A stretch of 64,000 nt of DNA, from the NCBI GenBank assembly GCA_020746995.1, contig JAGPXD010000004.1, forward strand, positions 1,736,001-1,800,000. The letters are read 5' to 3'. The translations under genes were made by a program, and so were the position numbers. Each line of letters starts with the position of its first letter. Position 1 is the first letter of the stretch. The notes beneath the pieces were generated by a model, which saw nothing but the letters and a program-made list of their open reading frames with translations, was not told where the DNA came from and ran no database searches. Origin of the DNA: Plectosphaerella cucumerina (lineage: Eukaryota; Ascomycota; Sordariomycetes; Glomerellales; Plectosphaerellaceae). Shown piece after piece: positions 30,522 to 43,893 of the stretch.

Positions 30522-32855
30522 GGCGACGATATCAACGGGACGAGGCACAAAGGCGAGGCGAGGCGAAGGTCGAGGTGTTGGCTACAGCTACGGCGTTTTC
30601 CCAGAGCTAGGGCGGGAGCTTACGGGAGCTCGCGGGGCCTTTTAGGCGGATGAGCTCGGGATGGTTGGGCACTGGCGTTCGGGCTCGGCTCGCGCAAACA
30701 CGACACGAGACTGGCTTTGGACGAGGTCTGCGACGACGCGGGGAGGCTGTCTCGGGCAAGGTGGGGGTGAGCAGGTGATGCTGTCGTGACCGAGACGTTT
30801 CGCCGCGAGGTGTGTCGTGTGCTTGATGAGGCAGAGAAAGAGGTGGTGCCTGGGCTGGGAAGGGAGAAAACGGTTAGAAGGGGGCGATCTCATACTAGGC
30901 GTGATCGGCGGCAGCACGAAGGGGGGAATGGGGGGGAGAGGGAGGGCGCCCGGCGACCTAGGGGGATGCAGTCTGCAGGTTCCAGCCCGAGCCGCTGGCC
31001 GGGACGTTGGCTGGTTCTGAGCCGGGAAGGTGGGCGACTGCTCTCCACGATGGGGTGTGGTGGGAGGTGCAGTGTGGGAGGTGGTGGTGGGTGGGCGGGG
31101 ACACGTGAGGGGGGCCATGGGCCATGCAGGTCGGGTGTCTCTCACCTTTTGGGGGTGCGCCTCTTCTGGCTGCAGTGCAGGGCAGGGTTGCTCAAAGGGG
31201 ATGGCGGGATAAAAAGGCCGAGGCAGGCAGGGGGTTATCTCGGTGGACGGGAGGGATGAGGACGAATGTTAGATATTCGTGGAAGTTGTTGTCGTCGTGA
31301 GCAGGCCTGAAGAAGAACGAGTGCAGCGGCTTATGGCGGACGGGACGGGCAGCGACCGAAAAGGAAGCAATAACAAGACGAGAGACCAAGATGACGACGA
31401 GAGGCTTCCCTTTCTCCCTTATAGGTGATCACATGGAGGGGGGACGAACGGAAAAGGGGGAGGGGGGGCACCACAGAGGGCCGCTGGGCCAAGACGAACA
31501 ACAAGATTGAGGCATGCCGATGCTGGGCGGCGTCAGAGGACCATCTTTTTGGCGCCACGAGGGTGTGACGTTGACGTCTAGGCACGGGTGGGAATCGCCA
31601 AACAAAAATGCACGCCAGAGCAGGCGGCCCGGAGGGAGGGATGGACGTGGACGGACTTGCACTGCCAGTGTTGCGTGGATTGCTTGGCCGGGATGGTCTC
31701 GGCCCCGACACTGAACGAGGCCCAGATTTATGTGGGTTGTTTTGGCCCTGTCCTCTTGGTAGAGAGAGGGATAAGTTGATATGGAAGGATGGGCATAAGA
31801 AACGCGGAATCCACTGCGGTGCATGGCACATTGCACGCGTGCGGCGGCGGGTGGAAAACGTCACCGGACGGGGTTGGGGTGCGTTTGTTGATTGTCTGTG
31901 TGCCAGTGGAACTGGAACTGGGAGGTGCCCGGCGCCCGGGAACACGGCTCGATGGGATGGACGGGGGTACCTGTACGGGTACGGGTAGCACGAACCGGAG
32001 AGGGGAGGGGCCAGTGGACAGGAATAGGAGCGCGAAAGGAGTCGTCAGCGTGGGCAGAACGCACGTACTGGGGGGCCCGGGGGCCGCTTATGTGCGGGGG
32101 AGACGTGGACCAGCTTGATGGACCTGGATGTCAAGTTCAAGAGGAACATTCCGGGCTTCCTCTTCCAGCGCGGTCAGGCCATTTTCAGGTGCGGCGTGGG
32201 GAGTGTGGCTTTCGCTGACAGACGGGAGAGCAAGCCATGAGAGGAAGCTTAACAAAAGAAAGGAGCTTCCCGTCTGGGTCTGGGATGCCGGGTGAGGATG
32301 GATGCCATCCAGCACACCGGGCGTATTGCTGGTCAAGTTGTCACTGAGGCGGGGTAAATACTGCCCTCTCTGCCTTTTGGCGGCGGGGTTGGCGGCGCCC
32401 GATACACCGTGCCATTGGGTCATCATCCCGATAACACAGTCCGGCCGAAAGCTTGGCTGGGCCAGGGGGGACAAGGGGGGTTGGAAACCGGAGTTGTCGT
32501 GGGCGTCGAGAAGCCGATAAGAAGGCCGCCCGGTCGCTGCTTTAAACAATGTGGCTGTATCACGTTGGGTGAAACCAGGGCAGCACAATGGGCATTTCTC
32601 TGATGGTCAAGACGAAACCTTCATCTCTGATGCTTCATGTCGTCCTGAAGCACAAAGCACATGCCATTTGCCGCAGGGGGGGGGGGGATCCCGGACCGGG
32701 TATATTTCAGACGAGACTCGTCCCAAGACAAATGCCGTCTCTTGTAGTATGGATGTCCATGCTTGCCGTCTCAAGCCTATCCTTGTCGTTTTTGTTTTCT
32801 TCATATGACCATCGATATTTCATCTCGATGATGACTTTGTTTTTTCTCATGCGGT
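30522..32855. other. 2.3-kb gene-poor region
   Basis: No supported gene. ORFs up to 204 codons on both strands overlap one another without recognisable domains. It carries purine-rich tracts and a G12 run at 32676-32687. It is the upstream region of the gene at 30521 and the downstream region of the NmrA-like gene. Confidence 0.5.
32676..32687. repeat. G12 homopolymer
   Basis: Twelve consecutive G residues in the gene-poor region; a likely sequencing or replication slippage site. No biological role is inferred. Confidence 0.85.
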
Positions 32856-33906
32856 TTACGCACCCAGAACCTTGGCCACGACCTTACCTGGGGTCAGCTC
32901 GCGCACGCCGAGAAGGCCAGAGTCAGACTCGGCCCATGAAGGTGCCACGACGCTGCGAGCTTCGCCCTCGTCGAGGAGCTGAGCGACGGCGAGGTCCAGA
33001 GTCCAGCCTCCCGTCTTGGCCTCCATCTTGCAGACGCCAGATTCCTTCATGGCCTGGGTCGTCGATCTCTTGACCTCCCAGGACTCGTTGGTGGCCGCCT
33101 GGAAAGCCTCGAGCAGCTCATTCTGACAAGTCCGTATAGACATGACCGTGACGAACCGGTTCGCCGTCTCATCCGGGTGCTCCAGCACGCCCACAACCGA
33201 CTGGCCGATCCCCTCGAGTGTCGTGCCGGTAAACTCTTCCGTGCCCTTGTCGTAAATAATAGCCACCTTCTTGCTGACGTCAAAACCCATGGGAGGGAAG
33301 CGCCTGAGAGCCTGTAATCATGTTGCACACGCACGTAAGTTCCGTTCATCACAGCAGAGCAGATCACAAACACCGCATCCTTACCCAGTCGATGGGGTTC
33401 CCGGAACTGATACCCGTCCACGTAAACCGCGGGTTCGTCTCGGCCTTGGCCTTCGCGAGACCCCACGCCGCAAGGCGGAGGTCGCGCACCTGGTCGAACT
33501 GGGGCAGTCCTCGGATGCCGGGGCCCCAGCCGAAATCGTTGATGATGAAGCGCCGCACGCCCACGGCCTCGGCTGCGTCGGTGATGGCGGCTTGGTGGCC
33601 TATCCCGGCGGGGCCCACGACGCAGACGACGGCATCGTTCCCGGCGAGGGCTTCCTTAAGAGGTTCGAGGGTGTATTCCACACGCTTGACGGGAATGCCG
33701 GGGGGAAAGGTCGCCGAGGATTCAAGCCGAGAGATAATTGTTAGTTGGAAGCCGGCGGCCGATAGAGCGGCGGTTATGGGAGTCCCGAAGTTGCCCGAGG
33801 CCTGGTGGATGGGCGCCTAGTCGTTAGCACTGGTGGGGAAGAGGAGGACGGATGGAAAGGGGGGGGCCTGTACGCCGATGATGGCGACGTTCCGAATTGC
33901 GGCCAT
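32856..33906 (-). CDS. NmrA-like / isoflavone-reductase-like NAD(P)-binding protein
   Basis: Atypical short-chain dehydrogenase of the NmrA/isoflavone reductase family. Exons 33906-33874, 33801-33385 and 33311-32856, all phase 0, give 301 residues. The first intron falls exactly inside the dinucleotide-binding loop: exon 1 ends RNVAIIG and exon 2 begins ASGNFGTP, which restores the GxxGxxG signature. An alternative acceptor 15 nt earlier would insert five residues into this loop and is disfavoured. Other family marks are DAVVCVVGPAG, RRFIINDFGWG and the substrate-side FTWTGISSGNPIDW. Substrate is unknown; members include oxidoreductases and redox-sensing regulators. It is divergent from the MEC1-like kinase gene across 1.3 kb. 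No biosynthetic cluster partners are nearby. Confidence 0.87.
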
Positions 33907-35211
33907 GTCGTTTTTTGTGTCTTTGATTGCGAGCTGGATGTGAATATGCAGAAGTGTTCAAGGTAAAGGGTGTCAGGTTGATGCCCGGGCTGGGAATATG
34001 CCCGCGTTAGGCTGCAGCGCGAGGAGTCATTGGGAGGGGCTCTGGAGCAGGCAGAGATACAGACACAGTGCACCCAGCAGCGGGCTTCCTGTCAGCGGGA
34101 GCGGCCCGGGGGGCAAAAGGAGAATGGACGTCTTCCTTCGACCCCGCGACATCTCCGCAATGACTCCATGTTGGAATCTCCTATCCTCCGACTTGCCGCG
34201 CGCTCGCCTCCACTGTGACCTCACTGTACTGCATCAGCTCCGAAATCCCGACCATCTGTTCTCGTTTGTCAAGCCGCCCATTTCAAGCGTTTACAAGCCC
34301 ACCCAGATCGCGATGCCGCATAAAATGCACCGCGCCCCGTCGATCGAGATCCCGCGTGCCTGGAAAATACAAGGCCAGCCCTGGAACCAAGTTCCAACGG
34401 CCGCTGGAAGAGAGCCTTAAAAACCATCCGCTTATAGCGCCCGCGCGCATGTTGTCCCTGCAATGCCAAGGGTCCCCCCTTCTCCCGACATCCCCTCGCC
34501 GCCCTGTCGCCGCCTCACTCGTTCTTGTTTCTTGGCGTTCGGGTCGATCTGGCGCAGCGCACTAGCCACCCAGCGCACTGCGAGACATCGATGATCCCGG
34601 TCGGAGCGAGCTCCGAGTCGCTGTTATTTTGTCGCAGGCTTGTCCAGGGCGCATATCACAACAACAGGGCGACTGAGACGAGAAGTTCATGCCTGGAGCG
34701 GGCGCAAACATTTCGCTTGATTGCTTCTCGCTGTGATGCCCTCCTTAGGCTCGCACCGCATCGGCCTGAGTGTCCGCATCTGTCGTGCTCGTAAGCCTGA
34801 GATGCATATGCACCCTGTGCACACCGCATCCTCGGCCAGACTCCCGGATAATCGGCACGCCGGGCATGGCGTTTTCTTGGGGGATGTTGCCCTGCGCTGG
34901 TGTTGGGCTGTAGCACCGATGAGATGCAAGGGGGACGTTCGTAGTTGTTGAGAATAGCCAGCGGGCACCGGGTGTCCGACATGTGGTTGTGAGACATGTC
35001 TGGAAGGTTGTTGCGAGCTTTCAGAGTTGGGCATCCAAGAGTGCAGTCGTCACGTGATGTCGCGTCGACCCTGAACACGAGTTTCTCAAACGAACCCCAC
35101 CATCGCGTCTACAGCTCCCATGCCCTTTGACCACCGACCTCAAACTATCGCTGCCTCCACACTCCGTGCAACAGACCTTCAGTGTCCACCACCAAAGATG
35201 CCCGAAAGACC
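33907..35211. promoter_or_regulatory. Divergent intergenic region NmrA-like / MEC1
   Basis: 1.3 kb holding both promoters. No convincing gene inside. A 46-codon upstream ORF at 35120-35260 overlaps the MEC1 start (listed separately). Confidence 0.5.
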
Positions 35212-35260
35212 ATGGCCCTGCAAACAGGAGCCACGGCCCATCCGCCGCCCTCAACCCTAG
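35120..35260 (+). other. Upstream ORF overlapping the MEC1 start codon
   Basis: An ATG at 35120 opens 46 codons ending at TAG 35258-35260, in a different frame from MEC1 and running past its ATG at 35212. If the 5' UTR includes it, scanning ribosomes would meet it first, so it could lower kinase translation. Transcript start is unknown. Confidence 0.4.
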
Positions 35261-38200
35261 CTGCTCAGCTTGTCTTCTCTGCCTCGACCAGGTCGTCCCG
35301 ATCAGAAGACCACAACGAGCTGCGCAGGCTCTCGGCCACCATCCAGGCTGTCGAGAGAGACCCCAACCTTCTCAAGACCCCGCAGGACCAGCTTGACCAC
35401 AACCACCTCCTCACATACGTCTTCATCCGCGCCGTGCTCGACGGCATCCGACTCGAAGATCCTATCCTCGACCCCAGTACCATCCGAAATGAGGTCCTCA
35501 AGGCCACCAACTTCCTCAGACTCATCGTCAAGGAGACGCCACATGTGCTGGCATACACTTCGGTCAAGGGGGAGGAGTACGACTTGAGAGGGGCCGAGCC
35601 GCTGTGGATATGGCTGCTGCCGAAACTGCTTCGCTTCCTCGGTCACAAACGGTGTCTCGATGTCACCGACGACATACATGGATTCTTCCTGGATCTCCTC
35701 GCCCTTCTTGGCCCCCATGGTGATCTTGGGGACCTCTCCGTAGCCATTGTGAGCTATCTGAGACAAGCTCTTGACGGTGCGTGTCATGAACACTCCAGAC
35801 GTTTGCTTCGACTGACATGAGCATTTAGGCCTCCTGCTTCTGATCAAAGACCTGCCCACCGCAAGCCAGGATGCCATCATTAGCCACAAGTTCCCCGACT
35901 CCGCTACACTCCAACTCCTCATAGGACCCAGCGACGCCCGAGAGACAAAACACAGCACCTATACCATCACGAAAGTCGTCCAAGCCATACGGCACTCCTC
36001 CAGCATCGCCACAATTCTGTCCCGCTGCTTCAGCAACCCCGACCAATCCTTCCACGAGAACCCCTCGCTCTCCGCCCACAAGCCATGGCTCCTCGACTCT
36101 CTCCTATCTCTCCGACTCTTGCGCGCCACATGGCACACGGCTGTCCCCATTCCGCACGTGGAAACACTACAAAACACTCTTGGGCTGCTGTCGGGTGGCA
36201 AGAAGGGCTTGAACTCCATTGCCTCGAGCAAAGCAAACACGCTGCTGGCGCTACACTGTGTGGACGTTGCGCAGAGTCCAGAGGGTGTCATCGCCGGCGA
36301 TGGTGCGTCTGCTGTTCAGGCCAGGGCTGTCTTCTGTGAGGCTCTCTTGCAGCTGGCTTTCACAGCCTCATACGACAGAAACATTGGTCGTCTAGCTTCC
36401 TCCAAAATCATCTTTACACTCGAGACCCTGGCTATGAGCCATCCCGCCCTTGCCCAGCCGACTGACTTTTGGGTGAGTCCAGGAGTCCGTTGGCCAGCGC
36501 AGTCACTAACATGTTGTAGAAATGCGCTCAGCTGCTGAAGAAGGCGTGTCAGCCGACGCTGGGACATTCAGCCAGCACTGAAGTCCCACAGGATCCCATT
36601 GAGAGCGAGGATCTGCGTCGCCTTGCTGAGAGACTCGCTCTGACGGAATCGCCATCTGATGAGATTGCCCCTCCCTCTAAACGCGTCAAACTCTCAAGCG
36701 AACCAACCGGCCTGCCCGAAATCTACGCCCGTATTCACCGAGCGCTTGGCTCACCACTCAAGGAAGGCAACTTTGCATTTGACTTCAACTTCATGTACGT
36801 CCAGCTATGCCCCTGGTTTGGGTTGTGCCTGACAGTTGCAGGACTTCCTTCCCGAAAATTGATGAAGCCTCTCAATGCCTGGCCATCGATCTCGTCTCAC
36901 GGCTTGGCTGCGTTGCGGATGGGGCACTATTGGATGCATCCTCTACCGCGGAGAGACCCAAGTACAGTTGCAAATACTGCACCCATACCGCCGGTGCCGG
37001 CTCACGATCGACACAGCTCAACTTGCAGGCAAAAGTCGACGCTCTGGCTACTTTTATGAAACTTCTGTCCCATGAGCCTTTCCTTAACTCGCAACGGCTT
37101 CGGGTCTCCGCCATGGTGAGCGTCCGGCGCCTGATCGTGCACACTGAGAACCACGATGTGTATGCCTTGGAGTCCTCGGACATTGGGCAGTGGTGCCTGC
37201 AGTCCCTGACGAGCTCGATCCGAGAGCTTCGCATTGCTGCAGGGTATGCCCACACCTCGCCCTCTCCTTTTGATGACTGCTGACTGACGACTGGACAGAC
37301 GAGCCTTGGCGCAGTTCTCCCGCCTATCATTCTCTGGTGAAGTGTATCTGGAGACCACAGAGCGGAACCGGAAATTTACTCTGGCGTGTCTAAGAAAGAT
37401 CTCTGAACAGAACGAGCTAGCTCTTAGTGAGACTACAATCATGGCCTGGGGCCAGGTAGGCAGGATTGTCGACGGCGACGAGCTCAACATGGTTCTGCAC
37501 CAGCTCTTAGGCTACCTCGGTGGTAGCAACACCTTGGTCGCCTCCTGCGCTTTCAGCGAGGTAAGGCTGATGCTTCGATTCTGCCAGACAAAGCTAACAG
37601 ATAAATAGATCATCAGCACTGCCGCTGCTCGCAAGGTCACCTGCAAGAAACTCTTCGAGCCCTTCTGGGGCACCCTTGCGTTCATCGTCGTCAAGGACAT
37701 GATTCCCCGTCCCCAGATTATACGCGCTGTGGCAGATTTGCTGCAGATGACTGTTAACCAACTGCTGTTACTCGTCCAGAGCCATGCGCTGCCCTGGCTT
37801 GTTCTCTCGAAGAAGAAAGACGTCGTCCACAAGATCGTCGAGGCACGGCAAGACGATGCAAGGACTGCCCTCCTCGAAAGCAAGAACCATGGCCCGATCA
37901 TGGCTCTGCTTCTGGCTCAAGATGTCCCGGACATCGAGACATTCGTCATGTCCCGTCTGCGCGAGTTCTCGGCCTTCGAGTCCTGCACTCTCGTGGACCT
38001 GATGAAGGCGGAGGCTGTGCCCATTGTCATAGGGCTGCTCAAAGCAGCGGGAGACAGCGATGACGAGGGGAGGCCCAAAGTGTGTGACTTCGTCCATTTT
38101 GGTAAATCGCGCGCTAACATCTTCTGCTAGATCAGAAAGGCCCTCACCTGGATGTGTTCGAAACTTCTGGCTGATACACAAGGCTCACTGCCCAAGGACG

Positions 38201-41200
38201 TGAAAGAGAAAAGCGTCGTTGGGCGCTTCCTCGAGAACTACATGCTAGGTCTCATGGCCAGCCTGGCCGACGTTATTAACGATCGCTTGTCAAGCTCGGC
38301 GCCTGTCGAGGAGCAGAAGAGATGCCTCCGAGCGATGGAGGAGATGATCAAGGTTTGCAGGACATACGTGAGATTGGCAAGGCCGCAGGTGAGTGACTGT
38401 TCTGCTTCAAAGATATGCTAGCGCTGATTATCGGTAGATCTCAGCGTGCCTCCTATCCGCCATGGATCAAGACAGCCTGCGCCCAGCGGCTTTTTCGTGC
38501 TGGTGTGCCCTTCTGCTCAAGATGGATGACGAAGACGTGGAGGTTCTCATCGAGCCCACGTTCTTCATCATCAACTACTACTGGTCCCTCTTCGACCATC
38601 CCACCAGGTGCAGGGCAAAACAGCTGGTGCTGGATCTCTACAAGGAGTTCAATGGGGTTTTGACGGCGTTCATCGACAAGCTGCCGCATCTGGGTCATAT
38701 TCCCCAGCTGGCACCCGTGGAAAGGAAGCTTGAAGCGCTGCGGAAGCCACAAGATCAACGGTCGACATTTAGGACGTTTGCTGCGCGGCTTTCACACCAG
38801 AACTCTGGCGTCGCGCAGCAGGCTTTGACCGAGCTCATTACCTATCTTCAGGATAATCAGGCTTATCTGCAGACATCAGCCGTCAGTGGGCAGCCGGACA
38901 CGGTCGTCGCGAAACTGATCCGGGCTCTGCTGGACTGTGCCGCGAAGCACAGCAGCTCACAGCCTGAGATTGCCAGCCTCTGCACTCAGTGTTTGGGGCT
39001 TGTGGGTTGCCTCGATTCCAACCGCATCGAGACGACAAGAACGGAGAAGTCCATGGTTGTTCTCACCAACTTTGCCGATGCCGACGAGACAACAAACTTT
39101 GTGCTCTTCATTCTGGAAGAGGTTCTTGTCAAGGCTTTCCTCTCGACGACTGACACGAAGCTGCAGGGCTACCTGTCCTTTGCGATGCAGGAGCTCATGA
39201 CCAAGGTTGACATCCATGCCGCGGTTGCGCTGGATCGGAAGATGAACCCGACCGCAGACAGGGTCTACACGCAGTGGATCAAGCTCCCTGAAGACGTGCG
39301 CGAGGTCCTGCGGCCGTTCTTGGGGTCCAGCTACATGTTGGCGCCCGGCAAGTTGACCCTCGCCAAATACCCGATATTCCAGCCCGGACGAACTTACCAC
39401 AACTGGATGCGGGCATTCTCTCTCGATCTGCTCCAGAAAGGGCAGAACGACAACGCGCAGATCGTTTTCGACCCCTTGACGCGAGCCATTCGCGTCAAGG
39501 ACTTGTATGTAGCCGAGTTCCTGCTGCCGTACCTGGTGCTGCATGTTGTTGTTGGCGACGCGAGCGCGAAGGAGCAACGAGAGGAGGTTGTTTCGGAGCT
39601 CGTCAACATTCTCAAGTACGAGCCTCCGGAGGCGGCAACGTACCATGAGCGGGAGCACATGAAGCTCTACTACGAGGTAAGCGTCTCTGAACTCTGTAGA
39701 CAGGAGATGACTGACATGGGTGCTAGGCCGTCTTTGGCGTTTTGGACTACGCATCACGATGGATTCAGGCGAAGAGTCGCGGCGCAACGAAGGAGGATAA
39801 GGTCGCCATCAACCGCGTCCAGTCAGTCGTTGACGCGATTCCCCCTGAATTGCGCTCTCAGCGAGCGGTATACTGCAACCAGTACTCGCGGGCGCTGTTC
39901 TACCTTGAACACCACGCTCAGGAGTTGGAGGTGAACAAAGGAGACGAGGGTGAGAGGAAGCGGCTCCTCAACCAGCTTCAGGAGATCTACACGCAGATTG
40001 ACGAGCCCGACGGCCTGGAGGGCATCTCGGCGCGCCTTCAGGTCCTGGACGTGAACCAGCAGATCCTCGGCCACAAAAAGGCAGGCAGGTGGTCTGCTGC
40101 CCAGACGTGGTATGAGATCAAGCTGGCTGAGGAGCCCAACAATGTCGACACGCAAGTCGACCTGCTCACGTGTCTCAAGCAGTCGGGGCAGCATGGTAAG
40201 GAGTGATATCCCTTGGCGTGGAAGCAGATGCTGACAACTATGCAGACGTCCTCCTCAACTACGTCGAAGGCATGCGCGTTGATGCCTCATCTGCCAACAA
40301 GATCATACCATTCGCGGTGGAGGCAGCTTGGGCCACGACCCGGTGGGACACCCTGTCCAAGTATGCCGAACGGTTCAACGGAGACATGTTTGAAGACTTC
40401 AACGTCAGCCTTGCGGCGCTGTTCGGAGCCCTGAAGCGCGGCCCTGCTGGCCAGCATGACTTCGCGCAGACGCTGCATAGCATGCGAGAGAAGCTTGGGT
40501 CGGCCATGACGCACTCAGCTACGTCGTCTCTTCAGACCTCCCACGAGTTGCGACTCAGGTGCCACGTTCTGACAGACCTTGAGATGATTGCCAGCACCCG
40601 CGAGACTGAAGGGCCGGCCCACCAGGCGGTGCTTACGAGCTTGGAACGCCGGTTGGAGATCCTGGGGGCGTATGTCCATGACAAGCAGTTTCTCCTGGGC
40701 ATTCGGCGAGCAGGCATGGAGCTTGTCCGGTCAGTAATACGAAATCTGCGCGAGTTGCAATGGCTAACATCATCGGCAGGCCCATGTTCAGTGATCTCGA
40801 CGTCTCGTCACTCTGGCTATCGAGCGCTCGGCTGGCAAGAAAGTCCAACTCGACGCACCAAGCTCTGAACGCTGTTCTCCATGCGTCCCAGCTGGGAGAC
40901 GAGTCCGCGGTCATCGAAAATGCTAGACTTCTGTGGAAGGACGGACACACGCGCAAGGCGATCCAGGTTCTGCAGAATGCCATCGACACCAACAAGTTCG
41001 CCACGCAGGTGCTTCCTACGGCAGCGAGCTCATCACGGGGTGCCGACGCCAACCAGCGTCTCATCACGGCCCGAGCCCAGCTTACCTTGGCCAAGTGGCT
41101 CGACAACGCCGGGCAAACACACATCCTGGCTCTCCGAGAAAAGTACCAGCAAGTGCCCAAGACGCTCTCCGCATGGGAGAAGGGACACTTCTTCCTGGGC

Positions 41201-43036
41201 AGGCACTACAAGAAGCTCATGGAGTCACAATCGGTCCTTGAGCTGGAACAGCAGATCGACGCACATGTGCAGGGCGAGCTCGCAAGGCTGGTCATCGAAA
41301 ATTACCTCCGCGCCCTGTCTCACGGCACAAAGTACCTCTACCAGGCGCTCCCGCGCGTGCTGAACCTGTGGCTCGACCTGGGCGGTAGCATCGACAAGGC
41401 GCCAAACGGGCGTTTGTACGCGCGGGAGCTGCAGCGGCGACGAACGGAGCAGCTCGCGATTCTGCACAAGTTCCTGGACAAGTACATCTTGAAGCTGCCG
41501 GCGTACATGTTCTACGCGGCGCTCCCGCAGATCGTAGCGCGCATCGCTCACCCGAACCCTGAGGTATTCGAGCGGCTCAACCGCATCCTCGTCAGGGTGG
41601 TGGAAGCGTACCCCAAGCAGTCGCTCTGGGGCTTGATGGGTATCATGACGACGAAGCAGCAGTCGACGCGCAGGGAGAGGGGCCAGAGAGTGGTGCACTC
41701 GCTGGTGCGTGGTGTCGGGGCCACCAAGGTGGATGGGGCCGGCATCGACCTCAGGACCCTCATCCGGCAGGGGGAGAAGCTGTCGGAGCAGCTGCTGCTG
41801 GCTTGTAACAATGGCCGCTTTACGGTGAACCGCACGATGACGGTGGGACTCCGCGATGACCTCGGGTTCAACCACAACTGCGCGCCGTGCCATCTGGTGG
41901 TGCCGGTGGAAAAGGCGCTGACGGCGACGCTGCCGACGCTGACGGACAATGTCAAGAAGCACCGGGCTTTCTCGAGGGACACGGTGACGATCCAATCGTT
42001 CCTGGATGAGGTGCTGGTGCTGAGCTCCCTGGCGCGGCCGCGACGACTGACGGCGCGCGGGTCGGACGGCAACAACTACATGCTGATGATCAAGCCCAAG
42101 GACGACCTCCGGACAGATCAGCGTCTAATGGAGTTCAACGGCATGATCAACCGGTCGCTGAAGCGCGACGCCGAGTCGAGTCGACGGCAGCTGTACATCC
42201 GGACATACGCGGTAACGCCGCTGAACGAGGAGTGCGGCATCATCGAGTGGGTGGGCGGGCTTAAGACGCTGCGCGAGGTGCTCCTGGAGCAGTACCGGCA
42301 GATCGGCAAGGCGCCCGACTACATGAAGATCAAGGGGCTGATGCGCGACGCGACGGCCAAGCCCGACAGCATCCGGCTGTTCACCGAGGAGGTGCTCGGG
42401 GACTTCCCGCCGCGTCTCCCGCACTGGTACATTCAGCAGTTCCCGCACCCGGCGGTGTGGTTCTCGGCGCGGATCCGGTACACTCGAACGCTGGCGGTCA
42501 TGTCCATGGTGGGCACGATTCTAGGTCTGGGCGACCGGCACGCGGAGAATGTGCTGCTGGAGAAGAACACGGGAGGCATCCTACACGTCGACTTCAACTG
42601 CCTCTTCGACAAGGGCAAGACGTTCCAGGAGCCGGAGAGAGTGCCGTTCCGGCTGACGCACAACATGGTGGCGGCCATGGGGTCGCACGGGTATGAGGGA
42701 CCGTTCAGGGCGTGCAGCGAGCTGACGCTGGGGATCTTGCGGCAGCAGGAGGAGACGCTCATGACGATCCTCGAGGCGTTCATCTACGACCCAACGTTGG
42801 ACCTGCAGAAGGTCAAGAAAACCGGAGGCGGTCAGGCGGTCAAGCCGCCGGCTCCGGGGGAGATCAGGCTTGAGCCGCAGTCTGTGGTCGAGAGCATCCG
42901 GCGCAAGGTCAAGGGGTTGTTGCCGAATGAGAGCATCCCGCTGAGCGTCGAGGGCCACGTGGAGGAGCTGATCAAGGAGGCCGTGTCGCCGGCGAACTTA
43001 TCAAGGATGTACATTGGTTGGTGTCCGTTCCTGTAG
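35212..43036 (+). CDS. mec1: ATR-family checkpoint kinase (Mec1/UvsB)
   Basis: DNA-damage and replication-stress checkpoint kinase of the PI3K-related family. Eleven exons: 35212-35776, 35829-36472, 36520-36794, 36842-37243, 37299-37560, 37609-38079, 38131-38388, 38438-39676, 39727-40195, 40246-40729 and 40780-43036. All joins have consensus sites, keep frame and give 2441 residues. The start (accATGGCC) is the first in-frame ATG. The N-terminal two thirds is HEAT-like helical repeat, followed by a FAT region. The kinase domain (about 2090-2400) has KPKDDLRTDQRLMEFN (about 2133), GLGDRHAENVL (about 2273) and the ATR-type HVDFNCLFDKG (about 2293). The C-terminal FATC ends LSRMYIGWCPFL. Exon 3 contains KRVKLSSE, a possible nuclear localisation motif. 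ATR rather than TEL1 is indicated by DFNCLFDKG and the length. Confidence 0.95.
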
Positions 43037-43893
43037 TCGGTGGTGGAAGTAGGGAGGAGGGGATAAAGGAGCGAGTTGTTTTGCTGGGCTGTATCATGTA
43101 GAATCGGGCATGGTTAGATGGGCTCGTCATTGAGGATGCATTCCGGTGGCGTTGGCGGATTATCTTTGTCGGGAGTATTCCAAAAGTTTCATTTTCCCTA
43201 ATGGGGTTTCTGCCACGTCGCGAATGTGATGTCGTCTGCATACGAAAAGTGACAAGTCTCTTGGGTTGACGGCGTAGATTGATTGCAGGGCCCCTATTTG
43301 ATGTTCCGGGGTAGCCCGGGACAGGTGTTGGGGTGGATGATGAGATGCGACGGAAGGCACGACTGGGGTCTGGTCTAGCGAGGGAGGCCCGTGGAAGCAG
43401 CGAGCCTCAAGGCAGGAGCAGCGCAGGCTGCGCCTGCCCATCCAACATACACTTCCACCACACGCAACAAAAATCACTTCAGCACGTGATACCCTCGAAA
43501 CAAAAAATAAAGCTGTCCAAACCTGTTCAATTCAACGATCTATCCCTCCTCTACTTCTGTTTATTACAGCCAGCTAGAATCTCAAAAGCGGAACGCGGCA
43601 AATTGCCCCGGGTTGTCCGCTGATCATTTGCGACGCGAGTGACAAGACGCGTCTCAAACGCCGACTGCACCCCTTCATTCTCGTTATCCTCTTCATACAA
43701 CCACCGACCGCCGAGCTTCTGAACCCATCATCCAGCAATCAGCCTGGGATCCAAAGATACCGCCTACATTCGTTCGATTACCGAACACCAACCTAGACAT
43801 TGAAACCAGCGCCCGATCCCGATCGGCAGCGCTGCATCGTCACGACATTCGTCACCGCTCACACACCTCTCAGCACACCCACAAACGACCAAG
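43037..43893. other. Intergenic region MEC1 / PARP-finger gene
   Basis: 857 bp with the MEC1 3' UTR and the next promoter. A pyrimidine-rich stretch precedes the next ATG. No gene recognised. Confidence 0.5.

Noticed and set aside
31331..31945. 204-codon minus strand ORF in the gene-poor region
   Set aside because: Overlaps several ORFs on both strands, is rich in Pro/Arg/Ser and has no recognisable domain.
32856..33906. Part of a secondary-metabolite cluster
   Set aside because: An NmrA-like gene can occur in such clusters, but no polyketide synthase, peptide synthetase, P450 or transporter lies nearby.
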